Positions 53,996 through 63,112 of a stretch of 64,000 nt of DNA are shown here, one piece after another (position 1 is the stretch's first letter; every line of letters starts with the position of its first letter). Below the pieces are notes generated by a model that did no database searches, was not told the DNA's origin, and worked only from the letters and a program-made list of their open reading frames with translations. Origin of the DNA: CAWIHS01 sp963836005 (GTDB taxonomy: Bacteria; Pseudomonadota; Gammaproteobacteria; GRL18). The DNA lies in assembly GCA_963836005.1 (NCBI GenBank), contig CAWIHS010000002.1, positions 434,001 through 498,000 on the forward strand, written 5' to 3'. A program made the position numbers and the translations under genes.

Positions 53996-54628
53996 TTAAT
54001 TAATATTAGCTTGCGAGTCATTAGAATTCACCAGAATAAGTCTTTTCAAATCATCCAGTAAATCTCCTGGTTCAAGATCTTGCGGGTAATGCATCATCAC
54101 TCTACCATATGGATCAATAATGAATACTTTATTGAGCGATTCTCCAGTAGCTGTCAGCAGCAACTGATTCAGTGAATTTATAGCTGTCTGAGTTCCTGTG
54201 ATAACCGGCATCGCTGGAAATTCGCGTAAAAAATCAGTCAGCGTGTCCGCTATGGGAGATTCAGTTATGACAAGCAAGCGTTCCGTATTATGACGATCTT
54301 TACCCAAAGATTTGCTCACCTGACGCATCAGATAGATATTTTTTTTACATAGCTCATCGCAAGTTGGTTCAATGAGTAGCAAAAGCGTCCATTTCCCCTT
54401 ATTTGATCGGGTAGTAAAAGAATTACCGTCTATGCTGTGCAGATTAAGATCGGGCAGATCTACAGGTGTAATCAGTGTTCCGTTATTACTACGAGCTTGT
54501 GGCATAATCCCTGTATAATACATAAAATATGCGGCAAAGGGAGGGAGACCGAAAACCAGGATAATCATCCATAAAGTAAAAATATTACGCTTGTTAACGG
54601 ACTGTTTTGACTTCGAGGTATCATTCAT
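53996..54628 (-). CDS. SCO-like thioredoxin-fold membrane protein of oxidase assembly
   Basis: A 210-residue protein with one N-terminal membrane helix (about residues 15-37) and a periplasmic thioredoxin-like domain. CDELCKK supplies a CX3C pair at the position of the copper-binding CPxxC of SCO proteins, though the Pro is absent and I see no equivalent distal His. This type of protein is regularly encoded beside surf1 and ctaB in gammaproteobacteria and is thought to aid copper or redox steps of oxidase assembly. It overlaps surf1 by 8 bp. Confidence 0.78.
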   Translation of the reverse strand: MNDTSKSKQSVNKRNIFTLWMIILVFGLPPFAAYFMYYTGIMPQARSNNGTLITPVDLPDLNLHSIDGNSFTTRSNKGKWTLLLLIEPTCDELCKKNIYLMRQVSKSLGKDRHNTERLLVITESPIADTLTDFLREFPAMPVITGTQTAINSLNQLLLTATGESLNKVFIIDPYGRVMMHYPQDLEPGDLLDDLKRLILVNSNDSQANIN

Positions 54629-55361
54629 GTTTTTTTATACCAACAGATAAATAGGCCAGCAGTGCAAACATAGCAAAAGCAAACCATTGAATCGCATAAC
54701 CAATATGCATCTCGGTATTTGCTTTAAATTCAGGCCAATCTCTGATATAGCCATATGGATTGTCTTCACTCAATAATAAAATATATGGAATCAATGGTAT
54801 CTCAGTTAAGCGGCTGAAATAATTTACGTCAATATAAAGCCAGATTCCACCTGAACCATCGGCAGGCTGTGAAATTCCCGGTCGAAAATATGACTTTCCG
54901 GGATGGGTCATCTGACCTTTCAAGGTAACGATGCCTTTAGGTGTTATTATCTCAGGTAAAATTTGCCGATTACTATCAGATTTTATCCAGCCCCTGTTGA
55001 CTAAAATTCTTTGCCTGGTATTATAAATTCTAAACGGAGTAATAACATGGTAGCCTACCCGCCCATTATACTTTTTATTATCAACAAAAAACTGATCTTT
55101 AATTTCAAATTCTCCCGTCAATTCTACAAATCTGTAAACTATATCAGTATCCTTTAATAGTTTTACATTCCTGTCATTAATAATCTCTGCTGACTCAGAC
55201 TCACGTTGTGTAATCTGCTGAGCAAGGATTTTTTTTTCTTCCGCACGTCCCAGCTGCCAGAGACCCAGTGCATAAAACAGAACAATAGCACTTAGCGAAA
55301 TCAGTGTTAATAAGATACCAGGTCTAAAGGATAATTTATTCTCAGTGAAAGGTAGTAACAT
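54621..55361 (-). CDS. surf1: SURF1-family cytochrome oxidase assembly protein
   Basis: A 246-residue protein with membrane helices at each end (about 15-34 and 218-238) and a periplasmic domain. Marks of the family: LGLWQLGRAEEKK near the start, GYHVITPFRI, RILVNRGWI and a C-terminal HIGYAIQWFAFA. SURF1 helps insert or deliver heme A to subunit I. It is divergent from the small DUF2909 gene, with 52 bp between. Confidence 0.93.
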   Translation of the reverse strand: MLLPFTENKLSFRPGILLTLISLSAIVLFYALGLWQLGRAEEKKILAQQITQRESESAEIINDRNVKLLKDTDIVYRFVELTGEFEIKDQFFVDNKKYNGRVGYHVITPFRIYNTRQRILVNRGWIKSDSNRQILPEIITPKGIVTLKGQMTHPGKSYFRPGISQPADGSGGIWLYIDVNYFSRLTEIPLIPYILLLSEDNPYGYIRDWPEFKANTEMHIGYAIQWFAFAMFALLAYLSVGIKKHE

Positions 55362-55413
55362 TAAAATCTTGTGCTAGACTTGGTTATCAACTGGTGTCAA
55401 CAAGGAATACATC

Positions 55414-55626
55414 TTGGCTCTGCTGTTTAAAATCATATTTGTTGTTATCTTCTGTATTGTGCTCATCAGCCTGGGATTTGCGTTGTTTTTTCTTACTACC
55501 GATGATGATAAAGATAGCAAAAAAATGGTAAATGCACTAACAATACGCATCTCGCTGTCAATATTGTTAATCATCCTGTTAGTGATTGGGTATTTTTCCG
55601 GGTTGATCCAACCCAATATTCCTTAA
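55414..55626 (+). CDS. Small twin-transmembrane protein (DUF2909)
   Basis: A 70-residue protein with two hydrophobic helices (about 4-26 and 46-64) joined by the polar TTDDDKDSKKMVNALT. It matches the small DUF2909 proteins that sit, on the opposite strand, between ctaE and surf1 in oxidase clusters of many gammaproteobacteria. It starts at TTG, preceded by AAGGA at good spacing, and no ATG fits. Function is unknown, probably oxidase assembly. Confidence 0.78.
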   Translation: MALLFKIIFVVIFCIVLISLGFALFFLTTDDDKDSKKMVNALTIRISLSILLIILLVIGYFSGLIQPNIP

Positions 55627-55652
55627 CGGCGACTAACAACAAAATAAAAGCC

Positions 55653-55798
55653 CTAAATAGCTGTTCGGAAATAGTGGTCATAGTATTGAGGCATCGCACC
55701 AGACCCTGTAATACCTCATTTCGCTCATATTAGCATCAAATCCCGAAATGATACATCACAGGTTCTGGTGCTAAATGGACACCTTTTAAGAACATTTA
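55653..55798 (+). repeat. Family B fold-back element, copy B2
   Basis: A 146-bp copy of B1 (44984-45128), in the same orientation and differing at only a few bases, including one inserted T. It lies between DUF2909 and ctaE, inside the oxidase cluster, splitting a region that is normally compact. The long imperfect palindrome could form a stem in RNA and act as a terminator-like or stabilising element after ctaE. Confidence 0.85.
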
Positions 55799-55874
55799 TG
55801 TAGATATTGCTGCTTATTGAACAGCGATTAATTACCTTTATTGCTGCAAATTACGTTGTCTTTAAAAACAGGGT

Positions 55875-56741
55875 TCATAGCCAATACACAAACAGGTAAA
55901 GTCCTAGCCACACAACATCAACAAAATGCCAGTACCATGCAACGGCTTCAAATGCAAAGTGCTTTTCAGGTGTAAAATGATTTTTTGCCGCGCGGATAGT
56001 AATAACGATCAGCATGGTAGCTCCAAGGATGACATGAAACCCATGAAACCCGGTCAGGATATAAAAAGTAGATCCATAAACACCTGTTCGGAGTGTCAGG
56101 TTAAGCTCTGAATAGGCATGGATATATTCGTATGCCTGGAAACCTACAAATATCAATCCAAGAGTAACGGTGGCAAGCAAACCTGCAACCAGTTGCTGCT
56201 TATTGTTATGTTTCAGAGCATGGTGCGCCCAGGTCATGGTTACACCACTACTGAGCAGTAGAATGGTATTAATCAGCGGTACACCAAGAGCACCCATTGG
56301 GGTGAACTGAATATTTTCCGGACCGCTGGTGGGCCATACAGCCTTGAAACCATCATACAGTTCGTTAGTGCTACCCAGGTAACCATCACCGCTTAACCAG
56401 GGCAATGCAAACATGCGAATATAGAATAAAGTGCCAAAAAAACACAAAAAGAAAAACAGTTCTGATGAAATAAACCACATCATGCCTATACGAAAGGAAC
56501 GATCAACCCTGCTGTTATAATAACCCGAACGACTTTCATCGATGACATCACCAAACCAGCCATAAAACAGAAACAGTAAAAGGAAAAAACCGCCGCCGGC
56601 GATATACGGACCCAATGTAAAACTATGGATCGAAAGCGCAGTGCCAACTAGCAGAATAAAAACAGACAACATGGCTATAATTGGCCATTTACTGGGTTCC
56701 GGTATAAAATACGCCTCTTTATCATGATGTACAGACATCAA
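55875..56741 (-). CDS. ctaE: Cytochrome c oxidase subunit III
   Basis: Integral subunit III of the aa3 oxidase, 288 residues with seven predicted helices. Typical segments are PSKWPIIAMLSVFILLVG, SSELFFFLCFFGTLFYIR and the terminal TGFHGFHVILGATML and FEAVAWYWHFVDVVWLGLYL (about the last 35 residues). It is the last structural gene of the leftward ctaC-ctaD-orf-ctaG-ctaE group. Confidence 0.95.
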   Translation of the reverse strand: MMSVHHDKEAYFIPEPSKWPIIAMLSVFILLVGTALSIHSFTLGPYIAGGGFFLLLFLFYGWFGDVIDESRSGYYNSRVDRSFRIGMMWFISSELFFFLCFFGTLFYIRMFALPWLSGDGYLGSTNELYDGFKAVWPTSGPENIQFTPMGALGVPLINTILLLSSGVTMTWAHHALKHNNKQQLVAGLLATVTLGLIFVGFQAYEYIHAYSELNLTLRTGVYGSTFYILTGFHGFHVILGATMLIVITIRAAKNHFTPEKHFAFEAVAWYWHFVDVVWLGLYLFVYWL

Positions 56742-56796
56742 ATTCCCCCTTCTTCGGTTTAGTAAAAATAAAAGCCAGGTTCCTGGTCAGGAATGA

Positions 56797-57489
56797 TCAA
56801 TCAGGATCAAAGTTCTTATTCCCATATAATTTATAGTTTTTTTGATATTTCTTTGCTGATTCTTTTTCTGCATTCAGGAAGGTATATGAAACAACCAGAG
56901 CGCCCATGCTTTGCGGTAAATCTTCAGACAGAGTAAATAATAAAGGCATCTCCTTTTCTTCCCCGGGCAGCAGAGTCTGTTTGGTATGACAGAAACATTC
57001 CAGTTTTGATAAAAAAGGTGTTGCCTGCCACGGCGACACATTAGCAATGGATTGACCTGTAATAACTTCATTGGTAAGATTTTTTACCTTATATGTTATT
57101 CTTTTTAACTCACCGGGATGAAGAGTAATTTTTCTGTCTACAGGAACAAAGGACCAGGGTAAGTTTTCATTTACCGTTGCATCAAAACGCACAGTGATGA
57201 CTCTGTTGTCGTCAGACGTTTTGCTGCTATGACTGTCTTTTGGCGGGTGTGCAGTACTAGCGTCTGCTGTTGCTACAGACAGGTCATTGTTCCTGCTCGG
57301 TATGGCATTATAATCATCAATTTTCTGCCTGGAGCTTAAAGAATTAACCCCCACCGCTTTGCAAAACAATCCATACAGCTGTATCTGTGCAAAAGCAAAA
57401 GCGAACATGCCGAAAACAATCAGCACAAGCCACCTGACGGTTTTGGCATTTTTTTTAATGACTGCATTATTACTTTCATCTTTAGTCAT
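56797..57489 (-). CDS. ctaG: Cytochrome c oxidase assembly protein CtaG (Cox11)
   Basis: Copper chaperone for the CuB site. The 230-residue protein has one N-terminal membrane helix (about 18-38) followed by a periplasmic domain. The copper motif reads ECFCHTKQTLLPGE; the usual form is CFCF, so the final Phe is His here. A low-complexity insert rich in Ser, Asp and His (about residues 62-97) separates the helix from the domain and is longer than usual. PWQATPFL precedes the motif as expected. Confidence 0.92.
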   Translation of the reverse strand: MTKDESNNAVIKKNAKTVRWLVLIVFGMFAFAFAQIQLYGLFCKAVGVNSLSSRQKIDDYNAIPSRNNDLSVATADASTAHPPKDSHSSKTSDDNRVITVRFDATVNENLPWSFVPVDRKITLHPGELKRITYKVKNLTNEVITGQSIANVSPWQATPFLSKLECFCHTKQTLLPGEEKEMPLLFTLSEDLPQSMGALVVSYTFLNAEKESAKKYQKNYKLYGNKNFDPD

Positions 57490-57588
57490 AATTGGTGATC
57501 ATTCGCTTATCTGTTTCATCTTGTATGTTTTGTATCAACCGATGTAAAAGCCGTCATCGTTCCACTGATCATCGCCATTTAATCGCCA

Positions 57589-57702
57589 TTATTTTGCCAC
57601 TTCAAGAGCAGACCAGATGTAATTCATCGAAGCATACATGACAAAAAAAACCAGCGCTATCAGCATCCACGCCAGTAGTATATTTTGCTTTCCCTTATCC
57701 AC
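57589..57702 (-). CDS. 37-residue membrane protein between ctaD and ctaG
   Basis: A short gene that is easily missed. GTG 57702 (with GAGGAT seven bases upstream) starts a 37-residue protein, (M)DKGKQNILLAWMLIALVF and then FVMYASMNYIWSALEVAK, ending at TAA 57589. One membrane helix spans about residues 8-28. Small single-helix proteins in this exact place, between subunit I and CtaG, occur in many proteobacterial oxidase clusters and are annotated as small oxidase assembly proteins. Function is inferred from position. Confidence 0.72.
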   Translation of the reverse strand: MDKGKQNILLAWMLIALVFFVMYASMNYIWSALEVAK

Positions 57703-57779
57703 ATCAAATCCTCAAGTATAAGTAATCTTTTTCTTTGTGCCTGTTAGCGGCAGACACGGGTCAATTTTCTGCCAGAGCT

Positions 57780-59381
57780 TTATTTAATGACCGGAGGAGT
57801 CGCCCAGCTATGAAAAGGCGGCGGCGTAGGCAATTCCCATTCAAGTCCTTTGGCACCTTCCCAGACATTAGGCGATAAAGCCGGTTCTGATTTATCGCCT
57901 CCCCAAATCGTTTTGACGACGATATAAAGTAAAATGAGGTGACTTAGGCCAAAGATAAAAGCCCCGATGCTGGAAATAACATTAAATTCCATAAACTGGA
58001 CATTATAATCAACAATCCTTCGGGGCATTCCCGCTAATCCAAGAAAATGCTGGGGAAAGAAAGTGATATTAAAGCCAATCGTGGTAGTCCAGAAAAAGAG
58101 TTTACCCAGAGTTTCGTCGTACATTCTGCCTGTCCATTTTGGTAACCAGAAAAAAATACCTGCGTAAAGACCAAACAGGGCACCGGGCAGCAATACATAA
58201 TGAAAGTGAGCCACAACAAACATACTGTCATGATATTGCATGTCGGCAGGAACAACTGCAAGCATAACGCCGGTCAATCCCCCAAAAGTAAACATGATAA
58301 TAATAGCAATAGCGAACAGCATAGGCGTTTCAAACGTCATAGAGCCTCGCCACATGGTGGCGATGAAATTCAGAATCATCAGGCCAACCGGTATGGAAAT
58401 CAGAATGGTGCCAATCATAAAATAAGTTACCGCACCAAGAGACATACCAATCGTATACTGGTGATGGGCCCAGACAACCATGCCAAGGGTTGCAATAACA
58501 AACATTGCACCTACCAGAGAATTATACCCAAACAGAGGCTTTCTGGAGAAAGCAGGTATGACATGGGATAACGCACCCACTGAAGGCAGCAGTAAAATGT
58601 AAACTTCAGGATGACCAAAAAACCAGAATAAATGCTGGAACAGAACCGGATCACCGCCACCCGCGGCATCAAAGAAACTGGTGCCGAAATTTCGATCAAA
58701 GAGCAGCATGGTCACACCGCCAGCCAAAACCGGTACTACCAGAATGAGCAGAAAGGCAGTGATTAACCAGGTCCAGCAAAACATGGGCAATTTACCAAAA
58801 GTCATACCGGGAGCACGCATATTTATAAGGGTGACAATAATATTAATTGAGGCAAGAATTGATGAAATGCCCAGCAGGTGTATGGCAAAAATGAGGAAAT
58901 CCATTGACATTCCCACTTTCACAGACAATGGCGGATAAATAGTCCAGCCGGTATTGATTTGAGAACCGCCTCCGGGAAAGAAAGGAATAACAAACGATAA
59001 TATCAGCATTACCGCCGCTGCTGGCAAAATCCAGAAACTGAGATTATTCATTCTTGGCAGCGCCATATCCGGAGCACCAATCATCATTGGAATCATCCAG
59101 TTAGCCAGACCTGCAGCAGCGGGCATAACCGCACCAAATATCATCATATAAGCATGGTTGGTGACAATATTATTATACAGATCAGGTTCAACGAACTGTA
59201 ATCCCGGCATAAATAATTCTGCCCGGATAACCATTGCACTCGCTCCGCCCAGAAACAGCATAATAAGTGCAAAAAACAAATACATAGTACCGATATCTTT
59301 ATGATTGGTACTAAATAACCAGCGGGTAATTCCTTTTGGCGGACCATGATGCTCAGCTTCATGTGCTACTGTTGTTGTCAT
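57780..59381 (-). CDS. ctaD: Cytochrome c oxidase subunit I
   Basis: Catalytic subunit I of the aa3 oxidase, with 12 helices and both heme A and CuB. The 533-residue protein contains NHAYMMIFGAVMPA (low-spin heme ligand), HPEVYILLLPSVG (CuB His and the cross-linked Tyr), VWAHHQYT (two CuB His) and VAHFHYVLLPGALFG (heme a and a3 His). The proton-channel marks are in place. It lies 13 bp after ctaC and follows it in the operon. Confidence 0.97.
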   Translation of the reverse strand: MTTTVAHEAEHHGPPKGITRWLFSTNHKDIGTMYLFFALIMLFLGGASAMVIRAELFMPGLQFVEPDLYNNIVTNHAYMMIFGAVMPAAAGLANWMIPMMIGAPDMALPRMNNLSFWILPAAAVMLILSFVIPFFPGGGSQINTGWTIYPPLSVKVGMSMDFLIFAIHLLGISSILASINIIVTLINMRAPGMTFGKLPMFCWTWLITAFLLILVVPVLAGGVTMLLFDRNFGTSFFDAAGGGDPVLFQHLFWFFGHPEVYILLLPSVGALSHVIPAFSRKPLFGYNSLVGAMFVIATLGMVVWAHHQYTIGMSLGAVTYFMIGTILISIPVGLMILNFIATMWRGSMTFETPMLFAIAIIIMFTFGGLTGVMLAVVPADMQYHDSMFVVAHFHYVLLPGALFGLYAGIFFWLPKWTGRMYDETLGKLFFWTTTIGFNITFFPQHFLGLAGMPRRIVDYNVQFMEFNVISSIGAFIFGLSHLILLYIVVKTIWGGDKSEPALSPNVWEGAKGLEWELPTPPPFHSWATPPVIK

Positions 59382-59394
59382 TCAGACTCTCCTC

Positions 59395-60561
59395 TTATTG
59401 TTCACGTGCAGCTTTAATATCTGCAGGTTGTACAACATCATTGGTATTATTGCCCCATGCATTTCTTTCGTAAGTAATCATGGCAGCTAAATCAAGATCA
59501 GATTCGGCTGACCATGAAGGCATAGTTTTTAAACCATCAAGAACAATTTTGATGTGCTCAGCAACAGGGCCTTTGACAATTTTACTGTCTTTAAGGGGAG
59601 GAAAGGCAGGCGGAATCCCCAGACCGGTTATCTGATGACAGGCAACGCATTTTACGTTATACAGTGATTCACCTTTTGCATACAGTTCATCTTTCGTCCA
59701 GATCTTGTCAGATGCTGCTTCTGCCAGTGCTGCCTGCTTCTCCGCCTGCTTGGTGGCTACCCAACGGTCGAATTCTTGCTGACTGACAGCGGCTACAACT
59801 GCAGGCATTCTTGCATGCCAGGTACCGCATAGTTCAGCACACTGACCTCTATAAATGCCTTGTTTTTTTATTTCACCCCATGTTTCACTGATATAACCTG
59901 CAATGGCGTCTTTTTTAAAGCCCAGTTCAGGGATCCAGTAAGCATGATTGACATCAACCGAGGTTTGTAAAAAACGAATTTTTTTATCAACCGGCAAAAC
60001 AAAATGATTATCAACTTCTCTTAAATAGTTATCACCTGCTTCTGCTTCTGGTGTATAACGGCTTTCTATTTTAATACCCAGATCCGGATATTCATATTCC
60101 CACCACCATTGATGGCCGATGATTTTCACGATCATGTCATAACATTTATCTTTCTCTTCAGGCTTGAGAGTTGGATCGCTGCATTCTTTCGCTGGCGATT
60201 CCCATAACATTTCCAGAATTGGCTGGGCTTTTCCAGCAATACTTAAATCGATTCCCAGTACCGCAATCGGAACAATAACCCATGACCAGCGCCCAAACCA
60301 GCCATTGTGAAATTCCTGATCGGCTTCATAACCTTTGTCCTTACGAAAAGTAAATACAGCGTATAAAACGATCGAAGTCATGATTGCCAGGATGACAGTA
60401 ATAATACCCATGGTCAGCATATGGACGTCGTAAATACTCTGTCCAATGGGCGTTACCGGGGGAGGAAAATTTACTGCGTAATCTGCACTTACAACACCAG
60501 CGCACAATAGACTTAAAGCCGTAACAAGCGAGCAAACCGTCTTTTTTATAAAGTCATTCAT
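59395..60561 (-). CDS. ctaC: Cytochrome c oxidase subunit II with fused cytochrome c domain
   Basis: Subunit II, about 388 residues from ATG 60561 (AGAGG upstream; an ATG at 60600 is less likely). It has a signal peptide (ending near VVSADY), two membrane helices and a cupredoxin domain with the CuA site CAELCGTWHARM. A C-terminal cytochrome c domain has CVACH and the axial Met in TMPSW, making this a caa3-type fusion. It is the first gene of the oxidase operon. The 797-bp gap upstream must carry the promoter. Confidence 0.95.
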   Translation of the reverse strand: MNDFIKKTVCSLVTALSLLCAGVVSADYAVNFPPPVTPIGQSIYDVHMLTMGIITVILAIMTSIVLYAVFTFRKDKGYEADQEFHNGWFGRWSWVIVPIAVLGIDLSIAGKAQPILEMLWESPAKECSDPTLKPEEKDKCYDMIVKIIGHQWWWEYEYPDLGIKIESRYTPEAEAGDNYLREVDNHFVLPVDKKIRFLQTSVDVNHAYWIPELGFKKDAIAGYISETWGEIKKQGIYRGQCAELCGTWHARMPAVVAAVSQQEFDRWVATKQAEKQAALAEAASDKIWTKDELYAKGESLYNVKCVACHQITGLGIPPAFPPLKDSKIVKGPVAEHIKIVLDGLKTMPSWSAESDLDLAAMITYERNAWGNNTNDVVQPADIKAAREQ

Positions 60562-60783
60562 TAATGTATAAACCTCTGCATGAACACACGAACTAATCAT
60601 AATTTAATCAAGCCAGAACATTACAATGTACTTATATCAGTAAAATCTATATTTCTTCAGCATAAGCAGCATTAATGATTGATCTTATTTGAACAAGCAT
60701 GCTGTTGTTGAAATTAGCGGGCTACAATGAAAAAATTCAGATACTCTGCATATTCAATAATATGGAGTTTTTTATTAACTATA

Positions 60784-60813
60784 GACTATAGTTTTCATTA
60801 GTAAACTATAGTC
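60784..60813. other. 11-bp perfect inverted repeat upstream of ctaC
   Basis: GACTATAGTTT and AAACTATAGTC are separated by the 8-base TCATTAGT. It lies about 220 bp upstream of ctaC and 550 bp upstream of the sco gene, in a 797-bp AT-rich gap (60562-61358) with no open frame that I can support. It may be an operator or a cruciform; the flanking CTATAGTCGTTAG echoes the 17-bp repeat at 31991. Confidence 0.35.
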
Positions 60814-61358
60814 GTTAGACTCTCACTGGATACCTGCTTGAGTGGCGCCAAATTCAGAAAACAATCACTTCCGTGAGGTAAATGTCATACTTAAAAGTGA
60901 GAAAGTCAGTAAAAAGCTTTGATATACGTTTATATTTTCTAAATGTTTGGCGAGGTGTTACATTTGCTTGGTGTGAATCTTTTTCGTTGTGCATTCTTTG
61001 TTATTGATTCAATAGCTGTATAATATAAGAGAAACATAATGTTGAGCTATAAGCAGTTGTAACTTCAGGTTAAAGCATAAATTTTTTTATGTCTAATGAT
61101 TACCAGTCATCGTTCCTTCAGAAATGATAAATTTAGACTCCTAACGAAATAATTAAACCTTAATAGTGTTGTTAAATAACGTATAAGTCAAGCATAAATT
61201 GTTTTTATAAGAGGTCGATACAGACTAATCTGTAAATAGAAGTTCTTAATTCTGTAACTATTTAACGTTTGGCGCCTGTGTTTTTTGTGCTGAAGTAGAC
61301 TTGCAGATAATCTGTTTATATAATCCGAATGATATATAACCCTCAGGAGTCCTGGAAA

Positions 61359-62012
61359 ATGCCATTTATAGATAAGAAAATCATTATTTTCTTAACGATA
61401 TTTATCTCAGTTGCGATGTCAATTTTCCTGGCTGGAAGTTTTTTGTATGCATCAAAAAATAACAACAACACGCCTCTCAATTTGACTGCATCAACACTTT
61501 ACCCGACTCCAAAACAGCTGGGGAATTTTTCACTATTGTATTTGGATGAGGATAAAATTGAGCAATTCAGCACACAGAAATTACAGGGCCAATGGCATCT
61601 GGTGTTTATGGGATATACTAGCTGTCCTCATATTTGCCCTACTGAAATGCAGAACCTGAGTCAATTGTATAAAAAACTGCCTGCCAAAATGCAGCAAAAC
61701 ACACAGGTAATTATGGTTACCACAGATCCCCTCAAAGATACTCCAGAGAAATTAGATGAATTTGTGAAGAAATTTCATCCAGATTTTATTGGCTTGAGCG
61801 GTACAAAAGATCAGATTGCCGTCTTCGCCAAACAGTTTTCAATGCCTTTCTTGCCATCAGACGAAACAGATAGAAACAAACAGTACGAAGTAAATCATTC
61901 TGCTTCAATCTATCTGACGAATCCGCAAGGTCAGCTTCACGCTGTTTTCAGTACACCGCATGATGTGAATAACATGCATGCTGATATGTTGCAGATGCTC
62001 ACTGCTTTTTGA
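61359..62012 (+). CDS. SCO1/SenC-family copper protein
   Basis: Copper-binding assembly factor for the CuA site. From ATG 61359 (AGGAG upstream; another ATG at 61329 is in frame) it is about 217 residues, with one N-terminal membrane helix. The thioredoxin-like domain carries CPHICP (the SCO CxxxC copper pair) in GYTSCPHICPTEM and the distal His in VNHSASIYLTNPQG. It converges on ctaA with a 14-bp overlap at their 3' ends. Confidence 0.92.
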   Translation: MPFIDKKIIIFLTIFISVAMSIFLAGSFLYASKNNNNTPLNLTASTLYPTPKQLGNFSLLYLDEDKIEQFSTQKLQGQWHLVFMGYTSCPHICPTEMQNLSQLYKKLPAKMQQNTQVIMVTTDPLKDTPEKLDEFVKKFHPDFIGLSGTKDQIAVFAKQFSMPFLPSDETDRNKQYEVNHSASIYLTNPQGQLHAVFSTPHDVNNMHADMLQMLTAF

Positions 62013-62994
62013 ACCAGAGTACATAATTTAGCAGTACCAGACTTAATAAGAGTAAGGCTGCTATGGCATTATGTGCCACAGCCACAGCGAGCGGTAAACT
62101 GAAAAACACATTAGACAGGCCAAGACAAAACTGCAATGTTACGGTTGCTGTGATCAGCAATCCTGTGCTGCTAATCACTTTTCCAAAACCTCGAAGGTAG
62201 AGTATGATGCCCAGAGTAAACAGGTATGAAAATGTTATTACAGATCCGATTCTATGAGTCCAATGTATAGCTGTCCTTGACTGTAAATCGAGCACCCCGC
62301 CTTCATAATTAATGCCAGTCCCACGCCAGAGGACAAAAGCCTCGCTGAAATTCATATCAGGCCACCAGGATGCCTGGCATGTGGGTAAATCAGGGCATAC
62401 CAGCGCCGCATAATTCGAACTTGTCCAACCTCCGAGAGCAATCTGCAAGATTAAAATAATAGTGGCTATGAGTGCAGCCAAGCGGTACTTCTTATTAAAA
62501 GCCTGCTCAGCTAAACTGAAATATTCACCAGTTTTCAGCGTTAGCCAGAATAAAATGGCCAGGGTTGCAAAGCCAAATAAAAGATGCACTAAAACAACCA
62601 GCGGCTTAAGCAGTAATGTGACCGTCCACATGCCCAGCAGTGCCTGAAATATCACTATAAAAAACAGAACTGTCGGCAGTATTATCGGTTGTTGAGCATT
62701 ATTTCTGTTTTTCCAGGCTAGCAGAAACATGCATAGTATGAATAGTCCCAGAGTGCCGGCTACATAGCGGTGAACCATCTCCTTCCAGGCTTTAGCTGAA
62801 TCTACGGGGCGGTCAGGGTAGGTTGCATTGGCCTGCAACAGTTCGCTGTCAGTGGCTGGCACATTAATCTGCCCGTAACAACCAGGCCAGTCAGGACATC
62901 CCAATCCTGCATTTGACAATCGGGTATAGGCGCCCAGTATTATGGCGATAAATGCAATTACCATCGTAATCAATGCCAGCTTGTGAAAATTCAT
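61999..62994 (-). CDS. ctaA: Heme A synthase (CtaA/COX15)
   Basis: Oxidises heme O to heme A. The 331-residue protein has eight membrane helices, with the loop motifs RLSNAGLGCPDWPGCYG and VCPDLPTCQA (the conserved cysteine pairs) and heme-ligand histidines in MVHRYVAG, VLVHLLFG, HWTHRIG and VAHNAIAA. It is separated from ctaB, on the far side of the oxidase genes; in many relatives the two are adjacent. Confidence 0.94.
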   Translation of the reverse strand: MNFHKLALITMVIAFIAIILGAYTRLSNAGLGCPDWPGCYGQINVPATDSELLQANATYPDRPVDSAKAWKEMVHRYVAGTLGLFILCMFLLAWKNRNNAQQPIILPTVLFFIVIFQALLGMWTVTLLLKPLVVLVHLLFGFATLAILFWLTLKTGEYFSLAEQAFNKKYRLAALIATIILILQIALGGWTSSNYAALVCPDLPTCQASWWPDMNFSEAFVLWRGTGINYEGGVLDLQSRTAIHWTHRIGSVITFSYLFTLGIILYLRGFGKVISSTGLLITATVTLQFCLGLSNVFFSLPLAVAVAHNAIAALLLLSLVLLNYVLWFKKQ

Positions 62995-63112
62995 ATAAAA
63001 TACCTTTCTGGTGAAACCATAGTTAGAAAACCTGATGAGTTCTATTTTCTTATAGAATAGATTTTGTGGCGACTGAAAATGATAAATGAGCCTGTAATTT
63101 CATGGAGTAAAA

